Source: Rhizophagus irregularis | Lineage: Eukaryota > Glomeromycota > Glomeromycetes > Glomerales > Glomeraceae | DNA: 64,000 nt | Assembly (NCBI RefSeq): GCF_026210795.1 | Contig: NC_089449.1 | Coordinates: 3,038,001-3,102,000, forward strand | Direction of reading: 5' to 3' | In this document: positions 10,171 to 22,922 of the stretch, in pieces | Layout of the letters: each line of letters begins with the position of its first letter | How positions within the stretch are numbered: the first letter of the stretch is position 1 | Made by a program: the position numbers and the translations under genes | The notes under the pieces: model-generated | Told to the model about the DNA's origin: nothing | What the model saw: the letters and a program-made list of their open reading frames with translations, nothing else | Databases searched by the model: none

Positions 10171-11960
10171 ACAGAGTTCAACAGACGCTCAATTTATGTA
10201 TTAAAATATTTAATTATTTATTAAATTTATTAAACTTTCTGAAATGTATTATAAACTTTTTCGAATCTTATGTACTAAAATTAATATTTTCACGTTTCTG
10301 ACATATCAAGTGGTATCAGAGGTATCAAATAATAACATTTCATCAATACTTGACCACCCAAGTCACTGCTCGATAATTAAGTATGCACATTCATACAACC
10401 ATTATTTTTCCTTGATTTATTTAACTTCCTATTACTTCCTTAACCCAATTATAAATCAAAAAATTTAATTTATTTATAAATTAGAATTAGAAAGTTATTT
10501 GAGCAATAGTTAAACAGGTATTTCTGGATTCAGTAAATAAGATAAAGGATACCAGAGATATCAAATGATAAAACACTCAATCATGCGAGGGGATACAATG
10601 ACTCAACGCCCGAAGGTTGCAGAAAATTGGCTGGACTATGTACCAAGTAGTCTCTAATGAGGATATTGGTAAATAGAAAATTTGATGGTTTTTAATAGAA
10701 ATAAATTTGTAATTAAAGATAAAATACCCACATATACTATTTATGTTTATATTAAGTGTAATATTTTACTGAATTTTATAATACTGCTTTAATGGGAAAT
10801 CAACTTATTCTATGAACAGGTGATCATTTTGTATCCTATTTAGAAATTAGAGTTTTCACTTTATATTGGACTAATACATCGGACGATTATTATCAATCAT
10901 CTTCGGCAGACAAACAAACCGATCCGGCTCCTGACTCATATATGAGAATGCGGACACAGAGTCAAAAAATTTCTTATAATCAAAAAGTGGACAAGGCTTG
11001 AGATGGGATCTTACACTAAATGTCATGATGGCAAGGATAATAAGGCATTCGATATTCGGATTCCTGAATTCTCTTACGGAGTGATTCTGGCGGGATTTAG
11101 TGAAGTTACGGCATAAAACATCTATTTAGGGTAGCATTTTCCACATCCTTATGTCTAAGCTTTCATTGCAACTATATTTGTAATGCAAAACGTTTTCAAC
11201 AAAATTTTAAAAAAGCTTTAACGACCTTTCGCGCAAGTCCTTGACGCTCATATGATTCATAGAATTTCTAAATAAAATATCAAGGTATAATTATATATTT
11301 ACTTTTTAAAATGCATGTTTATTACGCATTATAATCAAGATTATAGTGATGAAGAAAGTGTCGAAGATAACCCAAAATCAGAATTACAATTAACAATCGA
11401 GGTGCTTACGTACCGCATTACCGCATTGGACTAGTGGTGATAATGATGTTGATAAATTTATTCAAGATGCTCAGCTATTGGAACATACTGATGAAGTATA
11501 GAAGTGAGATTTACGCTGATCATAATAAGTCTAAGAATAATATTAATGGTAAATCAGCATGTACAGCCCTCCTTCCTAACATTACTGTTGTAAACTTGCA
11601 AGTGCAAATCTCGTCACTTCGAAAGCCAATCAGACTGAGCCACTGACTTGCAATATGTATCTTTTGAATTGATATTCTATATAAAAAAGAAATACAATTA
11701 TTTTATTTAAATGTATTCTAGTATAAAACTGTATCCGCATTCCGCAACCACGCCATATATATATGTTCACAGAATTACCGATGGTTACACGTCTATAACA
11801 GTGATTTCAAAAAACAAAAAAATAACCAATCGGAACGTGCTATGTACTTCGACAACGAATTATAGCATGTTTTTTAAATTTATTCAAGCACGTTGTTTTA
11901 TGGGACTATTTGTTTTAGAAGGAATTCTAACATCACATTCGTTGGTATCACTAATACTAT
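10171..11960. other. Degraded DNA with scattered coding-like remnants
   Basis: No intact gene. Around 11335-11400 a frame reads YSDEESVEDNPKSELQLTIE and around 11433-11500 another reads SGDNDVDKFIQDAQLLEHTD. The latter resembles the (S/T)SGN..VD.FI.D.QL linker that precedes the kinase domain in many Rhizophagus TKL-like kinases (from memory) and occurs in similar form in the kinase pseudogene near 51236. The rest, including 10900-11150, is too decayed to interpret. Confidence 0.35.
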
Positions 11961-12499
11961 AAAGTATAAGGTGTTGTTCTGGAAAATAAATACTCTTCAT
12001 ATATTTTTCATCAGTTTCAAATATCATTTCGTATAAATTCATTGTAATTCATTTAGTGAATTACCGTAATAAATATTTATATTTATTAAAAGATATTAAT
12101 GTGAAAATCAAATGGCTCAACAACAGATTTACGAAAAGACAAAGTTTGTATCATATGATAAAGTAATATTTCCATACATGAATTTCAGGATTATTTCATT
12201 ATTAACGATCTTCGTCTAACTTCAACTTGCCAAATAAAGTTAAAAGTGATCAGCCTAACTAACGTAATTGTACAAGATTGTTATTCTATAATGTATGTAA
12301 TTATAACATAATTGTTATAGACAAAAGTATAAATAATGATCATACGTTAAAATAAATATGACTACTTTCCCTTAAACAGTTAGGGTTGACTATTTAATAA
12401 TGTCAAGATCTAATCAATCTTTTTTTGTTCTCATATAAATTGGGAATAAAAAAATATTTCTCACCATTAACCACTCCCTGAAAAAGAAGGAAACAAAAG
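11961..12499 (+). promoter_or_regulatory. Upstream region of MIF gene 2
   Basis: Holds the same ordered landmarks as the DNA ahead of MIF gene 1 (see 1336-2203), including a TATA-like ATATAAAT at 12433-12440, with many differences. It is about 300 bp shorter than the first copy, so the unit has gained or lost DNA since duplication. Confidence 0.5.
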
Positions 12500-12957
12500 A
12501 TGCCATATATCGAGATTAAAACTAATGTTCAGGTAAATAAGTTTATAAAAATATTGTTCGTTCATTCCGTATAAATTCACATACTCTCTTCCCATTTCTG
12601 CTCTTTTATCTCACTTTCTTGTTACTCCAATTTAAACAGGTGCAAGACCACAAAAAATTCATTAAAGAATTAAGTACTTACTCAGCCGCCGCTCTCAACA
12701 AACCAATATCGTATATATGTGTTTCTTTACAAGATAACCTCTCAATGCTCTTTAATGATTCGGATGAACCGACTTACATTGCTGGAGTTACATCTATCGG
12801 CCTAGATTCTGCGACCAAAACAAAAATGAGTAAGGAATTGGGTGAATGGTTGGAAAAAGAATTGAAAGCCAGTAATGATCGTGGCTATATTTTCTATTAT
12901 GGTGTTGACCCAGCTAATGTAGGGTATAAGGGTAGTCTTATTGGACAGTTGATATAA
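12500..12957 (+). CDS. Macrophage migration inhibitory factor-like protein, copy 2
   Basis: Two exons, 12500-12532 and 12640-12957, with a 107-bp phase-0 intron at the same place as in copy 1, give 116 residues. It starts Met-Pro-Tyr-Ile-Glu, keeping the catalytic Pro2, and has KTNVQ, NKPISYICVSLQ, VTSIG and GYIFYYGVDPANVGY. As in copy 1 there is no CXXC pair and Phe occupies the human Asn97 position; here the Trp of the C-terminal GW is Tyr. The protein is five residues longer than copy 1 because of two extra residues before YICVS and a longer end (GQLI). Most differences between the copies are substitutions that keep the fold motifs, so both genes look functional. They lie on the same strand about 10 kb apart. 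Confidence 0.93.
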
Positions 12958-13526
12958 TTAAAAAATTTGTTTATTTTTCCTTCGAATAATGTCTTCGTTA
13001 AATAATTATTTTGGAGGATTCACGTGAAATTACTAATAGTAAAGATTAAGTGAAAGCATTTTTATGTCATATATTTTCATAGTTAGAAGTATGAAAATTA
13101 TCCCAATGTATTATCATTTTCGCGAAAAAGTTTTAAACAAAAAAAGAAAAAATATATATATATATTCTTTATTCTTTATACTTTTAACTCGAATTTTTGA
13201 ATATTTAAATAAAAAGTAAATGTGAAAAGAAATTTAACAAGCAATATACAATAAACAATATTGTAGTGTTTGTATAAGTTTAACTGATTTAAAATTAGTC
13301 TAATTAATGAAAACAAGATTGATGGCTATTAATGGACTTGAGCAATATAATTCAATTTACTGGACTACGGAAATAAGAGTGATAAAGATGTCCAAATGTG
13401 TTCACGTGAATGTGATAGCCGTTATATTTTACATCACCAAATATAAATTTCACACGTTGTTTGTGTAGCATAATAAAGATCTAATAAATAACGGGCCAAA
13501 ATATTTATTTGGTGCAAATATGAAAT
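12958..13526. other. Intergenic DNA between MIF gene 2 and PMT4
   Basis: AT-rich spacer. Its first part matches the 3' flank of MIF gene 1 (TTTTGGAGGATTCAC near 13011). The rest probably carries the PMT4 promoter, but I cannot point to a specific element. Confidence 0.35.
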
Positions 13527-16500
13527 ATGGCTTCTAAATATAAAGAAGGCGATGGTTTAGAACAGCTGCAATATTCAGGTACATATTTATAACGTGGTAA
13601 GTATCATAAATAAAAGGTTTATTAACTTTTTCAATTTGATTACTACAGATCAAATTACTTCTACTGGAACTTCATATGGCGACATAAGATTTCGAAAGTC
13701 AAGAATTGACTATAAAGACCCTGATCCGATATATGATTTAAGAGGATACGAATATAAGAACAGAAAATCCTCTCGGTCACTCTTTAGAGTAAACAGGGGG
13801 GATTTACTGAATCTTATTATACTTATATTAGTAGCATTTATAGTGAGATTATATCGGTTAGATCAACCTACTTCAGTAGTGTAAGTGTTAATTTCATTTA
13901 TCGATCAATTATTTAATGATAATAGAAGCTAAGAAATTTTATTTGATTTAATGTTTATAAACAGATTCGACGAAGTACATTTTGGTGGTTTTGCAACGTA
14001 TGTTCAGCATTTTATTAAATTCTAACTTACGTGTTTTTTGTTTATTATAAGATTAATTTATTTATTTAAACTAGAAAATATATGAGAGGAAGGTTTTTTA
14101 TGGATGTGCATCCACCATTAGCAAAATTACTGATTACACTTGCTGGTGTATTAGGCGGGTTTGATGGGAGGTTTGATTTTAAAGAAATTGGCAAGTAAGT
14201 TCAAAGATGGTTGTTATTTTATTTAATTATAATTATAATTAATTTTTTCCCCTGTTTTTCCTTTATAAATACGTGACTTAGGGATTATTTGGAACCTAAA
14301 GTGCCTTATGTAGCAATGCGTTTATTACCCGCTATGTTGGGAATCTTCTTAATACCAATTTCTTATTTAACTATAAGATTATCAGGGTTCAGCAGTGCTG
14401 CGTCGTTTTTAGTAGCTGCTTTAATTATATTTGGTAATAATGAATACTTTTTTTTAGAAAAAAAATTCAAAATTTAAATAAATTTTTATTAATTTTTATA
14501 TTGGGTTCTTTAATTAAGAGAATGGGTTGGTAACACAAAGTAGGTTTATTTTACTGGATGCACCTCTTATTGCTTTCACTGGTTTTACAGTGTTAATGTG
14601 GGTAAAATTTCATAATGAGCAAACAAGGTATGAACCGATAATATATATGTTTATTTCTTCTTGTTTAACTTTCTCTTATTGATACTTAATTCTTGATAAA
14701 TTAAATATAAGACCTTTTAAATTTTGGTGGTGGGTTTGGTTGGCAATGACTGGAGTTGGACTTGGGCTTACAGTGAGGTATGTTGACAAGAATTAATTGT
14801 TATTTTTTATGGATATAGTTTAATTTTTATTTTTTTTTCTTTTTAGTTGTAAGTGGGTCGGACTTTTTACAATTGCTCATATTGGATTATCAACGATAAA
14901 GGGATTATGGGAATTACTCGGTGATTTAAGAATAACTCCGGTAAATATAAATATATTAACTTTAAAAATGATTTATAAGGATTATTTAAACAAAAAACTT
15001 TTTAACCTTTAGATTCAATGGATGAGACATTTTTTTGCTCGAGCATTATGCTTAATTGTGATTCCAATATCATTATATTGTTTCTTTTTTGTTATCCATT
15101 TTGCGATATTGCAAAATGGTGGTGATGGAGACGGATTCATGAGTTCTGAATTTCAACATACTTTAAGAGGACATGGTATGAATGATATGCCAATAGGTGT
15201 GAATTATTTTAATGTTTAGTAATTATGAATGATTTTTGATTTTTTCTGAAGAAAAATTTAATAATTTATTAAATTATTTAGACGTTGCATTTAATTCGCA
15301 AATAACATTAAGACATGTTAATACGCAGGGAGGATATTTACATTCTCATAAACACAATTATCCTGGAGGAAGCACACGTAAATAATATATTTAACCGTTA
15401 TATTTTATTATAATAACATTAATAAATATGTGTACTTTATTTAGAACAACAAATTACCTTATATCCGCATAAAGACCATAATAATTTGTGGATTTTACAA
15501 AATGAAACCAATCTCGCGGTAAATGAAACTAAACCTATTTGGGTTTATGATGGCGACGTAATTCGACTGGAACATAATTCGACTCACAGGAGGTTACATA
15601 GTCATGATGTCAGACCTCCAGTTACTGACGCAGATTTTCAGAATGAAGTTAGGTGAGGTGCTTTTGAAAGCAAATTGTTTTTTATTTATTTCTTAAATTG
15701 CTATTTACTATCAATGAAATTTTTTTTTTTAACAGTGCTTATGGTTATGAAGGATTTGAAGGGGATGCGAATGATTTTTGGCGTGTAATAATTGTGGATC
15801 ATGATAAATCAGATCCGGAATCTAAATTGCGTCTTCGTACACTCCATACAAAATTCCGTCTTCAGCATGTTATTACAGGTTGTTTTTTATTTTCCCATTC
15901 TGTGAAATTACCTGATTGGGGTTTCGATCAACAAGAGGTTACATGTGCGAAGGGTGGAAGTTTATCGAATTCAATTTGGTATATTGAAACAAATTTTCAT
16001 TCAAATAGTAAGTAGAAATTATTGTTCTTTTAAACTGAATTAAATGTTTTTAATGACTTTATTTACTATACTTTCTAGTTCCTGAAGATGCTGAGAAAGT
16101 GAATTATAAGAAGCCAGGATTCTTTGGAAAATTATTTGAACTTAATAAAGTGATGTGGAATACTAATTCTGGTCTGACAGATACTCATCCTTACCAATCA
16201 AACCCATCGTCTTGGGTTTTCATGAAAAGTGGCATTAACTTTTGGAGCAAAGATCATCGCCAAGTTTTCTTAATTGGAAATCCATTAACATGGTGGTCCT
16301 CTGCATTTGCATTAATCGTATTTGTTTTTGCAAAATCAATTATGCTCTTGAGAGCCAAAAGAGGTTATAAAGATAATAATGGTATGAATTGATACTTTAA
16401 ATTGTTTAGACTCCAAATTTCAGAATTTTACTAATATATAATATATATATCTATTTTTTTGTTGTTAGCAATAAAAGAGCATTTTGAATCCAACGCAGGC

Positions 16501-17052
16501 TTCTTCTTCATTGGATGGTGTTGTCATTATTTTCCATTCTTTTTAATGAAGCGACAACTTTTTCTGCATCATTATTTTCCAGCATTATATTATGCAATCT
16601 TACTTATTGGCATAGGATTTGATTTAGTTACAATTCGATTAAAGACAAGAAATCGTTATATAGTGGCCGTAATGTTTTTATTTGTAGCAATATATGTATT
16701 TTCATTATTTTCACCGTTGACATATAGTAATCCATGGACAAAAAAAGAATGTCACGGAGTTAAATGGTTAAACACTTGGGATTTTGATTGCAAGCATAAT
16801 TTTGATTCTTACGAACAATTTTATAAGGAGAGTTCAGAAACATTATCTGTTTCGAAAACCGATGATGGTTCTTTACCACTTGATATTAGTAGTAATGAAC
16901 TACCCGCAGAAATATTAACAAAAGAAAATGAAATAGAACAAAAGATGAATGATACTATTGTAAACAATAATGATGTTCCTGTAGATCTTGTAGAAACACA
17001 TAATGAAAAAGTTAGAGTAGATGATGATGGAGAAAGAGCTATTAATATTTAG
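13527..17052 (+). CDS. PMT4: Dolichyl-phosphate-mannose--protein mannosyltransferase, PMT4/POMT1 type
   Basis: This ER-membrane enzyme moves mannose from dolichyl-phosphate-mannose to Ser/Thr of secretory proteins. Fourteen exons (13527-13578, 13649-13880, 13965-13997, 14075-14194, 14282-14433, 14519-14627, 14712-14777, 14847-14940, 15013-15196, 15282-15377, 15445-15652, 15736-16007, 16079-16381, 16469-17052) total 2505 nt, 834 residues, exactly in frame. Landmarks in order: FDEVHFGGF with the catalytic Asp97-Glu98, MDVHPPLAKLL, DYLEPKVPYVAMR, VTQSRFILLDAPL, KWVGLFTIAHIG, the MIR-domain motifs YLHSHKHNYPGG and HRRLHSHDVRPP, IGNPLTWW and FFLMKRQLFLHHYFP. HFGGF plus GGYLHSH.HNYPGG indicates the PMT4 rather than the PMT1 or PMT2 subfamily. 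The ATG at 13520 stops after four codons, so 13527 is the start. The polar, acidic C-terminal tail of about 90 residues is longer than in yeast Pmt4 (about 760 residues in all). Confidence 0.95.
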
Positions 17053-17197
17053 TGTTGTAATAATTATTAACAGATTGAATATATATATATTACTTAATAA
17101 TTTTTAATTTACTATTTTGAATTACTTTAGATTATTTATTTATTCTACATATGAAATATATTATTTACCGCAACGGTTTAATATTTAATAAAAAAAA

Positions 17198-17496
17198 TTA
17201 ATCACCTATTTTTGTTTTAAGACATTTGCTAAAATCTACAAAAAGAATTTTTTGCTAATAATTAAAAATAAATATTTAAAAAATCATACTTTGCATCCAT
17301 CCTTACCGATATAACTTAGAAAAGTTATGGGCAAGCCCGGAATAGAATAATCTTTAAAAGAAAGGTCTAAAAGATATTCAATTTCTTTTACGGATACTTC
17401 ACCATCCAGTCTAAACGTTGTGACTAAATTGGAAATAAGGAAAATTGACTGACTATATACAGATCCTGTAAGTAGAGTCTTTTTTTTGTTGTCCAT
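17198..17496 (-). CDS. Small hypothetical protein
   Basis: A minus-strand frame opens at an ATG ending at 17496 (MDNKKKTLLTGSVYSQS..) and runs 70 codons unspliced to 17284. A good donor (G|GTAAGG, exon end 17307) suggests splicing to an acceptor at 17236, which would replace the last residues with DFSKCLKTKIGD and end at 17198. It is convergent with PMT4, about 150 bp from it. The opening LLTGSVYSQSI is faintly like the N-terminus of Mediator subunit 18, but the protein is far too short and I do not rely on this. It may be a fragment. Confidence 0.35.
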
Positions 17497-20400
17497 ATCA
17501 TGTCAAAGTGAAATTATGGGAATCCAAATGAAAATTTTTTTTCTTTTTAAAAAAAAAGAAAGAAAGTAATAATAAAATATTAGGTTTAAATATTTTTTTT
17601 TTATTATTTATAATCATAAAGTTTTAAAGAAACTTACTGATGGGTTGGTTGACTTTCGTCATTGCCTAATCATAAAGGATGAAGCTATCATTTCGCTTAG
17701 CTAGTCTGTTTCGCAAAATATTATGATCTGTACAATTATTTCGGATCTAAAATTATCAAAGTTTCAGGATATGCTCATTTATAAATTATGTAAATTATCA
17801 GACACCTTTTGAACGCAAAAAATTCGAATTCACGTGATCTGATGTACAGTATTAACTGTCAGAGGGAACTGTCAGAGAGGAAGAAATTTGTTGTAAGTTT
17901 CTAATTATCTAAGTTCCTCGTATAAAGAAACAATCGTGAAAAAGAAGAGTAAATGACCAAAAAATACACACCTATGTTGTTAAGAATGTTTTAATTAACA
18001 GCATTTGATTCATTAATCAGTTGATTTGGAATTATTCAATAATGCAAATAACATCTTGTAAAGAAATCATAAATCCTTCATCGACATCCTAATTTTTCTT
18101 CAATATTAATCGAGAAAATTTTAACTGAATCAAATGATGGATCAATAGCGAGAGTTTAAAATTTATTGATAAAATCCTACATCAATACCACTCCATCTGC
18201 TTGAAATTTCCAAAGTGTACAAATTTTGAGGTTAAAATCGTTAGACATATTCTATATAATTTTCAATTTTTAATAAATAATTATTAAATCGCGAATGGTA
18301 TTATAAAATCTGAATAAATAGAAAGATAATAATAATAAGAAATTACCTTTATCGAAATCTTTTTCGGTCAAATTTAAACATTTCAGTACCTAAGTCAAAA
18401 TCTCCGATATAACTTTTCGATTATAACCGACTTTCGACTTTAAAACACAGAAACCTATATTTAACTTATAAATTTATTTGATTATAACCAGAAGATAAAA
18501 ACATTTAAATATAATATTATACAGATTAGTTTAAATGTTGATACTGAATTGATTAGTACAAGAAGAAAGCCAAGCGAGTGGTACCTCTGAGACCACCAAA
18601 TTCATACTTTTTGTTCAAAAATTGTTATATGCTCGAATTAAGAAAGTTAGGATACCGATAAACGGATATATGTCGTCAGAACAAACATATATATATATAT
18701 ATATAAACTTATTAAAATTTTGATTCGGCATGTTTAGTTCAAATAGAATTGTCTATAAGAACTATGTGAGAGAAAATGTCTATATAATTTTCAAAATAAT
18801 TTAATAAATTTCATTACAAATTTCAAATTTTAGATTATAACTCGATTATAGAACATTACAAAATATTGAATTCTTGAGTGTTGGAAATTTACATGTATTG
18901 TAATTTTCCAATTTAACGGTTATTGGTACAAAATTCGATTTCTACAACGAAGTTCCTATTATTTTTTAGATCAACTCTGCTTTTTATTATAATATTATAC
19001 TAAACCTACTAAACCTGGCACTTTCTGTTTCAATTGGCGCCGTGAACTCGAGATCTTGGATTATCAAAGTTCATAGATCTTTCGGTTAAACCAATTATCG
19101 TCTTTGAATATAATAGATGGGTTGAAAGGTTCTATAATCGTCTATCATTCATTTATAATACTGCTTTAATCTTGTTTACTAATTTATAATGCATGAAATA
19201 AAAATTAATAAAGTCATAATTTAATCTCATAGCATTAATATACTGAAAAAATCTACCTTAATCTTATTTTTTTTTAAAAAAAAAAACGGTAATAAATCAA
19301 AATATCACATTGCATTATGCCAATTATTATTAAATCAATCATTTTTCTGTCAAAAATTTTTTCTTTTTTATAATGGATGTCGCATTTGTCCATTGATCTT
19401 CAAAAGATTCAATAGAACGTGGAAATTATAGTGCATGTATTCAGACACGTTGAGAGAACACAGCTGAATAATAATAGCCTATAGAGAAAGTGATGCATTC
19501 TATTAATTAAAGTATTTAAATTTGCTGAAATAATTATAAAATCAATTATTGGTAGATGTGAGTAATGTTCAAATATTTTATTTAATATTAGGACTATATT
19601 AAATCGGGAAATTACCTCGTTAGAGCTTTATTTTATTACATTATTAGTCATTTTTAATCAAGTTTCATATTAAATTAAATGACACAAAAAAAAGATATTG
19701 GATTTACAATAATTACGAATTTCAAAATTTTTTTAGAATAATAACCATTTTAACCATTTTAACACGCTTTTCAATCTAAGAAGAATGTTCAAAAAAGAAA
19801 ATAAAAATAAAAATAACTAAAAAATACTATTTTTTTTTTTTTCACTTTATTCGTCTTTCTATGTGAGCATGATAAATATAATTATTACCTTTTGGTTTCC
19901 CATACGAAATATCGTACAACCTAAATTTCGATACGTAATTTTGCTTTCATTATTAACATTCTTTTGGTAAAGTTAGAACTTTGTTAATAAAGAAAGGTAA
20001 TAAAATAGAATCTTGATAAAGAAGGTCAATAGGATTTGAATCTCGATAAAGGAAGTCAATAGAAATATTTAGGATCTTGATAAAGTCAGTCAATATGAAT
20101 AAATCTTGATAAAGAAAGTTAATATGATATAACTTTGATATAGAAGTAGAAACCTTGATAAAGTAAAATCAATGGAATATAAAAAATTACTGTATCTTTT
20201 TTTTTACTTTTTTGTCTACTGGCTTTGCGACTTACTGTTTTTTTCATTTGATCAATCGTCAAATGTCATATGATCAATAATGCAGAATGACGATTAGTTC
20301 TTATTAGTTTGATCTCATGATTTAGGATGACCTAATAGTGTAACAAGGTGTTATAGTATTTTAATTCATTGAATCATTTGAATTGCTTTAAATAGGTAAG

Positions 20401-21763
20401 TTTATAATTGTGAGATTAATAGGAATGTCCGATATGAAACTTTAAATATGCAGCCAAGTTCCAAGAGAACTTTTTGAACCTGTTTTTTGATAAAAAGAAC
20501 ACTTTTTATTTTACTGTGATTACGTTTGGATTACAAAGTTGTTCATGTGATAGTCTCATGATTAATCCAAATATCTCTTTCAAATAATATTACAATGATA
20601 TATTGATAATATTTTTTTGTTTTTGTTGTGTTTATCCTTATTATATTAAAAGAAAATAAAATTCTTTGATTTATTTAAATTTGTTCAATGTCGTATTGTT
20701 AAATCAGGTTAAGTTATTTCGAGGGACCGTAAACAATGAAAATTTTTTGAACCGGAGAAAACGGAGATTAGTGAGATTCATATGTAATACAAATAAATAA
20801 TATTCCCGAAAGGCGATCAGAAGAATAGCGCAATAAACATGGATCCATTAAAGGATTCATTTTTAAGAAACAATGTGACCATCCAATAAATGAAAAATTT
20901 TGTTTATTTGTTTTAAAAGACATATTCATCTTCCAAATCAAGAATTTGTATAGTCTATGTTTAGATTTGAAATAGGAAAAAATACTCCAGGTGTTTAATT
21001 AGATTTAACTCGTAAAGTTTAAACTATAAAAGAAAAATATTTTAATTGGTAGGTATAAAAAATCATTAATTATTTAGTTTCCAAATACGTTTCAAAACAA
21101 TAAAATTAAAATTTCAGGGGACAGTCATTCTGCATATTGTTTGTTATAAGATTAGGATTAACTAAATTTATTAGTTAATAAAATTAAAATCCACGCATCG
21201 ATAAGATAACTCAAAATGGCGTTATTATAATTATTATAAAAAAAAAAATTATATGTATATTTATATACAAAAATATATAAAATTTTATATATATAAATTT
21301 TAATTTTATTGCTAATAAAATATATTCAATAATTAAAAGACTTTAATAATAATTAAAGATTAATTTTTAAAAATTTCGTTAAAAGGTAACCAATCATATA
21401 TTTTTTTAACCTAATTAAAATTTTCTTTCTTTTTTTACTTTGTATAGAATCATTAAAATTTTGAGCAGCTGAGTAGCACGCGTGAGATATTTAATATTAA
21501 TTAATTTTTTTTTATTTTTTTTTTCCAATTCACGAGAGAGAAATATAAAGCATATGACCTTATCAGCTTATCAGATATAATTACATAAAATCTATATAAA
21601 TAATAAATATAATATAACAAGGGAGCAATCGGATTAGACAAAAAAAGTAACTGCAAGAATCAGCTTATATTCACAGGAATTAAAAGTTTTAAACTTTAAA
21701 TGGAGAACAATTATAGGACATCAATTCTTTGTGTTTGCTTTGTGTGCTCCGATACCCAATATT
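17497..21763. other. Long AT-rich intergenic region
   Basis: No gene was found on either strand. It contains long A and T runs, the minisatellite at 19984-20175, and CGATATAA/CGATTATAAC words near 18400-18500 and 18840 that may be remnants of a mariner-like repeat. Confidence 0.4.
19984..20175. repeat. Degenerate minisatellite, unit about 30-36 bp
   Basis: About six diverged copies of a unit built around ATCTTGATAAAGAAAGTCAATA, of varying length, run head to tail (clear copies near 20010, 20033, 20070, 20103 and 20150). No coding pattern. Confidence 0.6.
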
Positions 21764-22384
21764 TTATTCAGGATGCAGTAAATGTATATATGTATAACGG
21801 TACTTCTTACCAAAACTAAAACTGTAATCTAAACTTATTTTATAGTTAGTCGCGTTATTCAAATCCCATAAATCCGGATCTGATAAGTGGCATGTGACGA
21901 TTAAATGATAAATCATCTGACCTACGGCAATTTTTCCGATTGGTTCTATTGGTGGTTCATAGAACATTACTTGTTGATCAAATGGGTAATAATATATTCC
22001 TTCGAATAGAAAAAAAGAAATGTACATACATCATTTATATGACTTTCATTTACATCATTGTTGCATTTATTATTATAAATGTGCGTTCCCTGGATCTTTT
22101 CCTCACCTTGTTGAAATATTTTAACAAAAAAAAATGGGTTGTAATTGGGCTGAAATTCGTGCACATCATTGTGGCTGATAACTTAATTAATGAAATGTAG
22201 GTAACTTCAAAAAAAGAAAAAAAAAAGGATCAAATGACAAACAGGTCATGCGGGTTCGTCATGATTACTCACTTACACCATAATGGTTACCATCCCTTAA
22301 ATTAAGGTTAGCATTGAAAATCCTTGGTTCGGGTAACGAGAACTTTGGTAGATATTCGAGAAAAAACTGACAAGGGAACTCATT
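21764..22384 (-). CDS. Unknown protein, 3' part of a spliced gene
   Basis: Three minus-strand exons fit together in frame: 22273-22384 (starting NEFPCQFFLEYLPKFSLPEP), 22107-22181 (SHNDVHEFQPNYNPFFFVKI) and 21764-21999 (GIYYYPFDQQVMFYEPPIEP, ending YIHLLHPE-stop). Donors are GTGAGT and GTGAGG, and phases match, giving 140 residues. The first exon has no start codon in frame, so the 5' part is missing or lies in an exon I could not find. The sequence is rich in aromatic residues and Pro, without a motif I recognise. It is divergent from the plus-strand gene at 22923. It may be a pseudogene fragment. Confidence 0.4.
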
Positions 22385-22699
22385 CTATAAGAAAATATTA
22401 TATTGTTAATCAAGAACTTTAAATGAAAATTCTCCGTTAGAATACTGGATATATAAATAATCTTCTTAGAATAAGGTTGAATTCGAATTTTCTTTATTAT
22501 GTAAAGATTTATAGATAATATTTTTTTTTAACAAACAAATAAAAAAAAAACAACGAACATGATCAAAAATTTCATATGACTTTTATTCGTGTATTAAACG
22601 TCCTGTTTTGTCAATACCGCTTACCTTTTATTTAAATTTAATAATATTCATGTTCTAAAATTGACTTAGTTAAAAGTATTTAAATGCATGTGTTTATGT

Positions 22700-22922
22700 T
22701 CACGAGTTGTATTTGTTATTGTATAATATTATCAGGTTAAAAATAGGTAAAATGGGTGACATGTGAAACCAAGAAAAAATATAAAAAGGATGTCTCAGAA
22801 AATTTTTTTTTTAGAAAACTTTTCAAGTATTCACGATCAAGATTACTTTTCTTCGAATATCAAAAAATTTTAAAAACAATCTTACAACTTTTCTAAAATA
22901 TTTTTTTTTAAGACGATAAGCA
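22700..22922 (+). promoter_or_regulatory. Putative promoter of the RGRK/coiled-coil gene 1
   Basis: A TATA-like TATAAAA lies at 22780-22786, about 140 bp before the ATG, followed by an AT-rich leader. Assigned by position only. Confidence 0.3.

Noticed and set aside
13527-17052. Assigning the mannosyltransferase to the PMT1 or PMT2 group
   Set aside because: HFGGF, GGYLHSH.HNYPGG and the RHFFARALCLI stretch fit PMT4/POMT1 better than the HFGKF type of PMT2.
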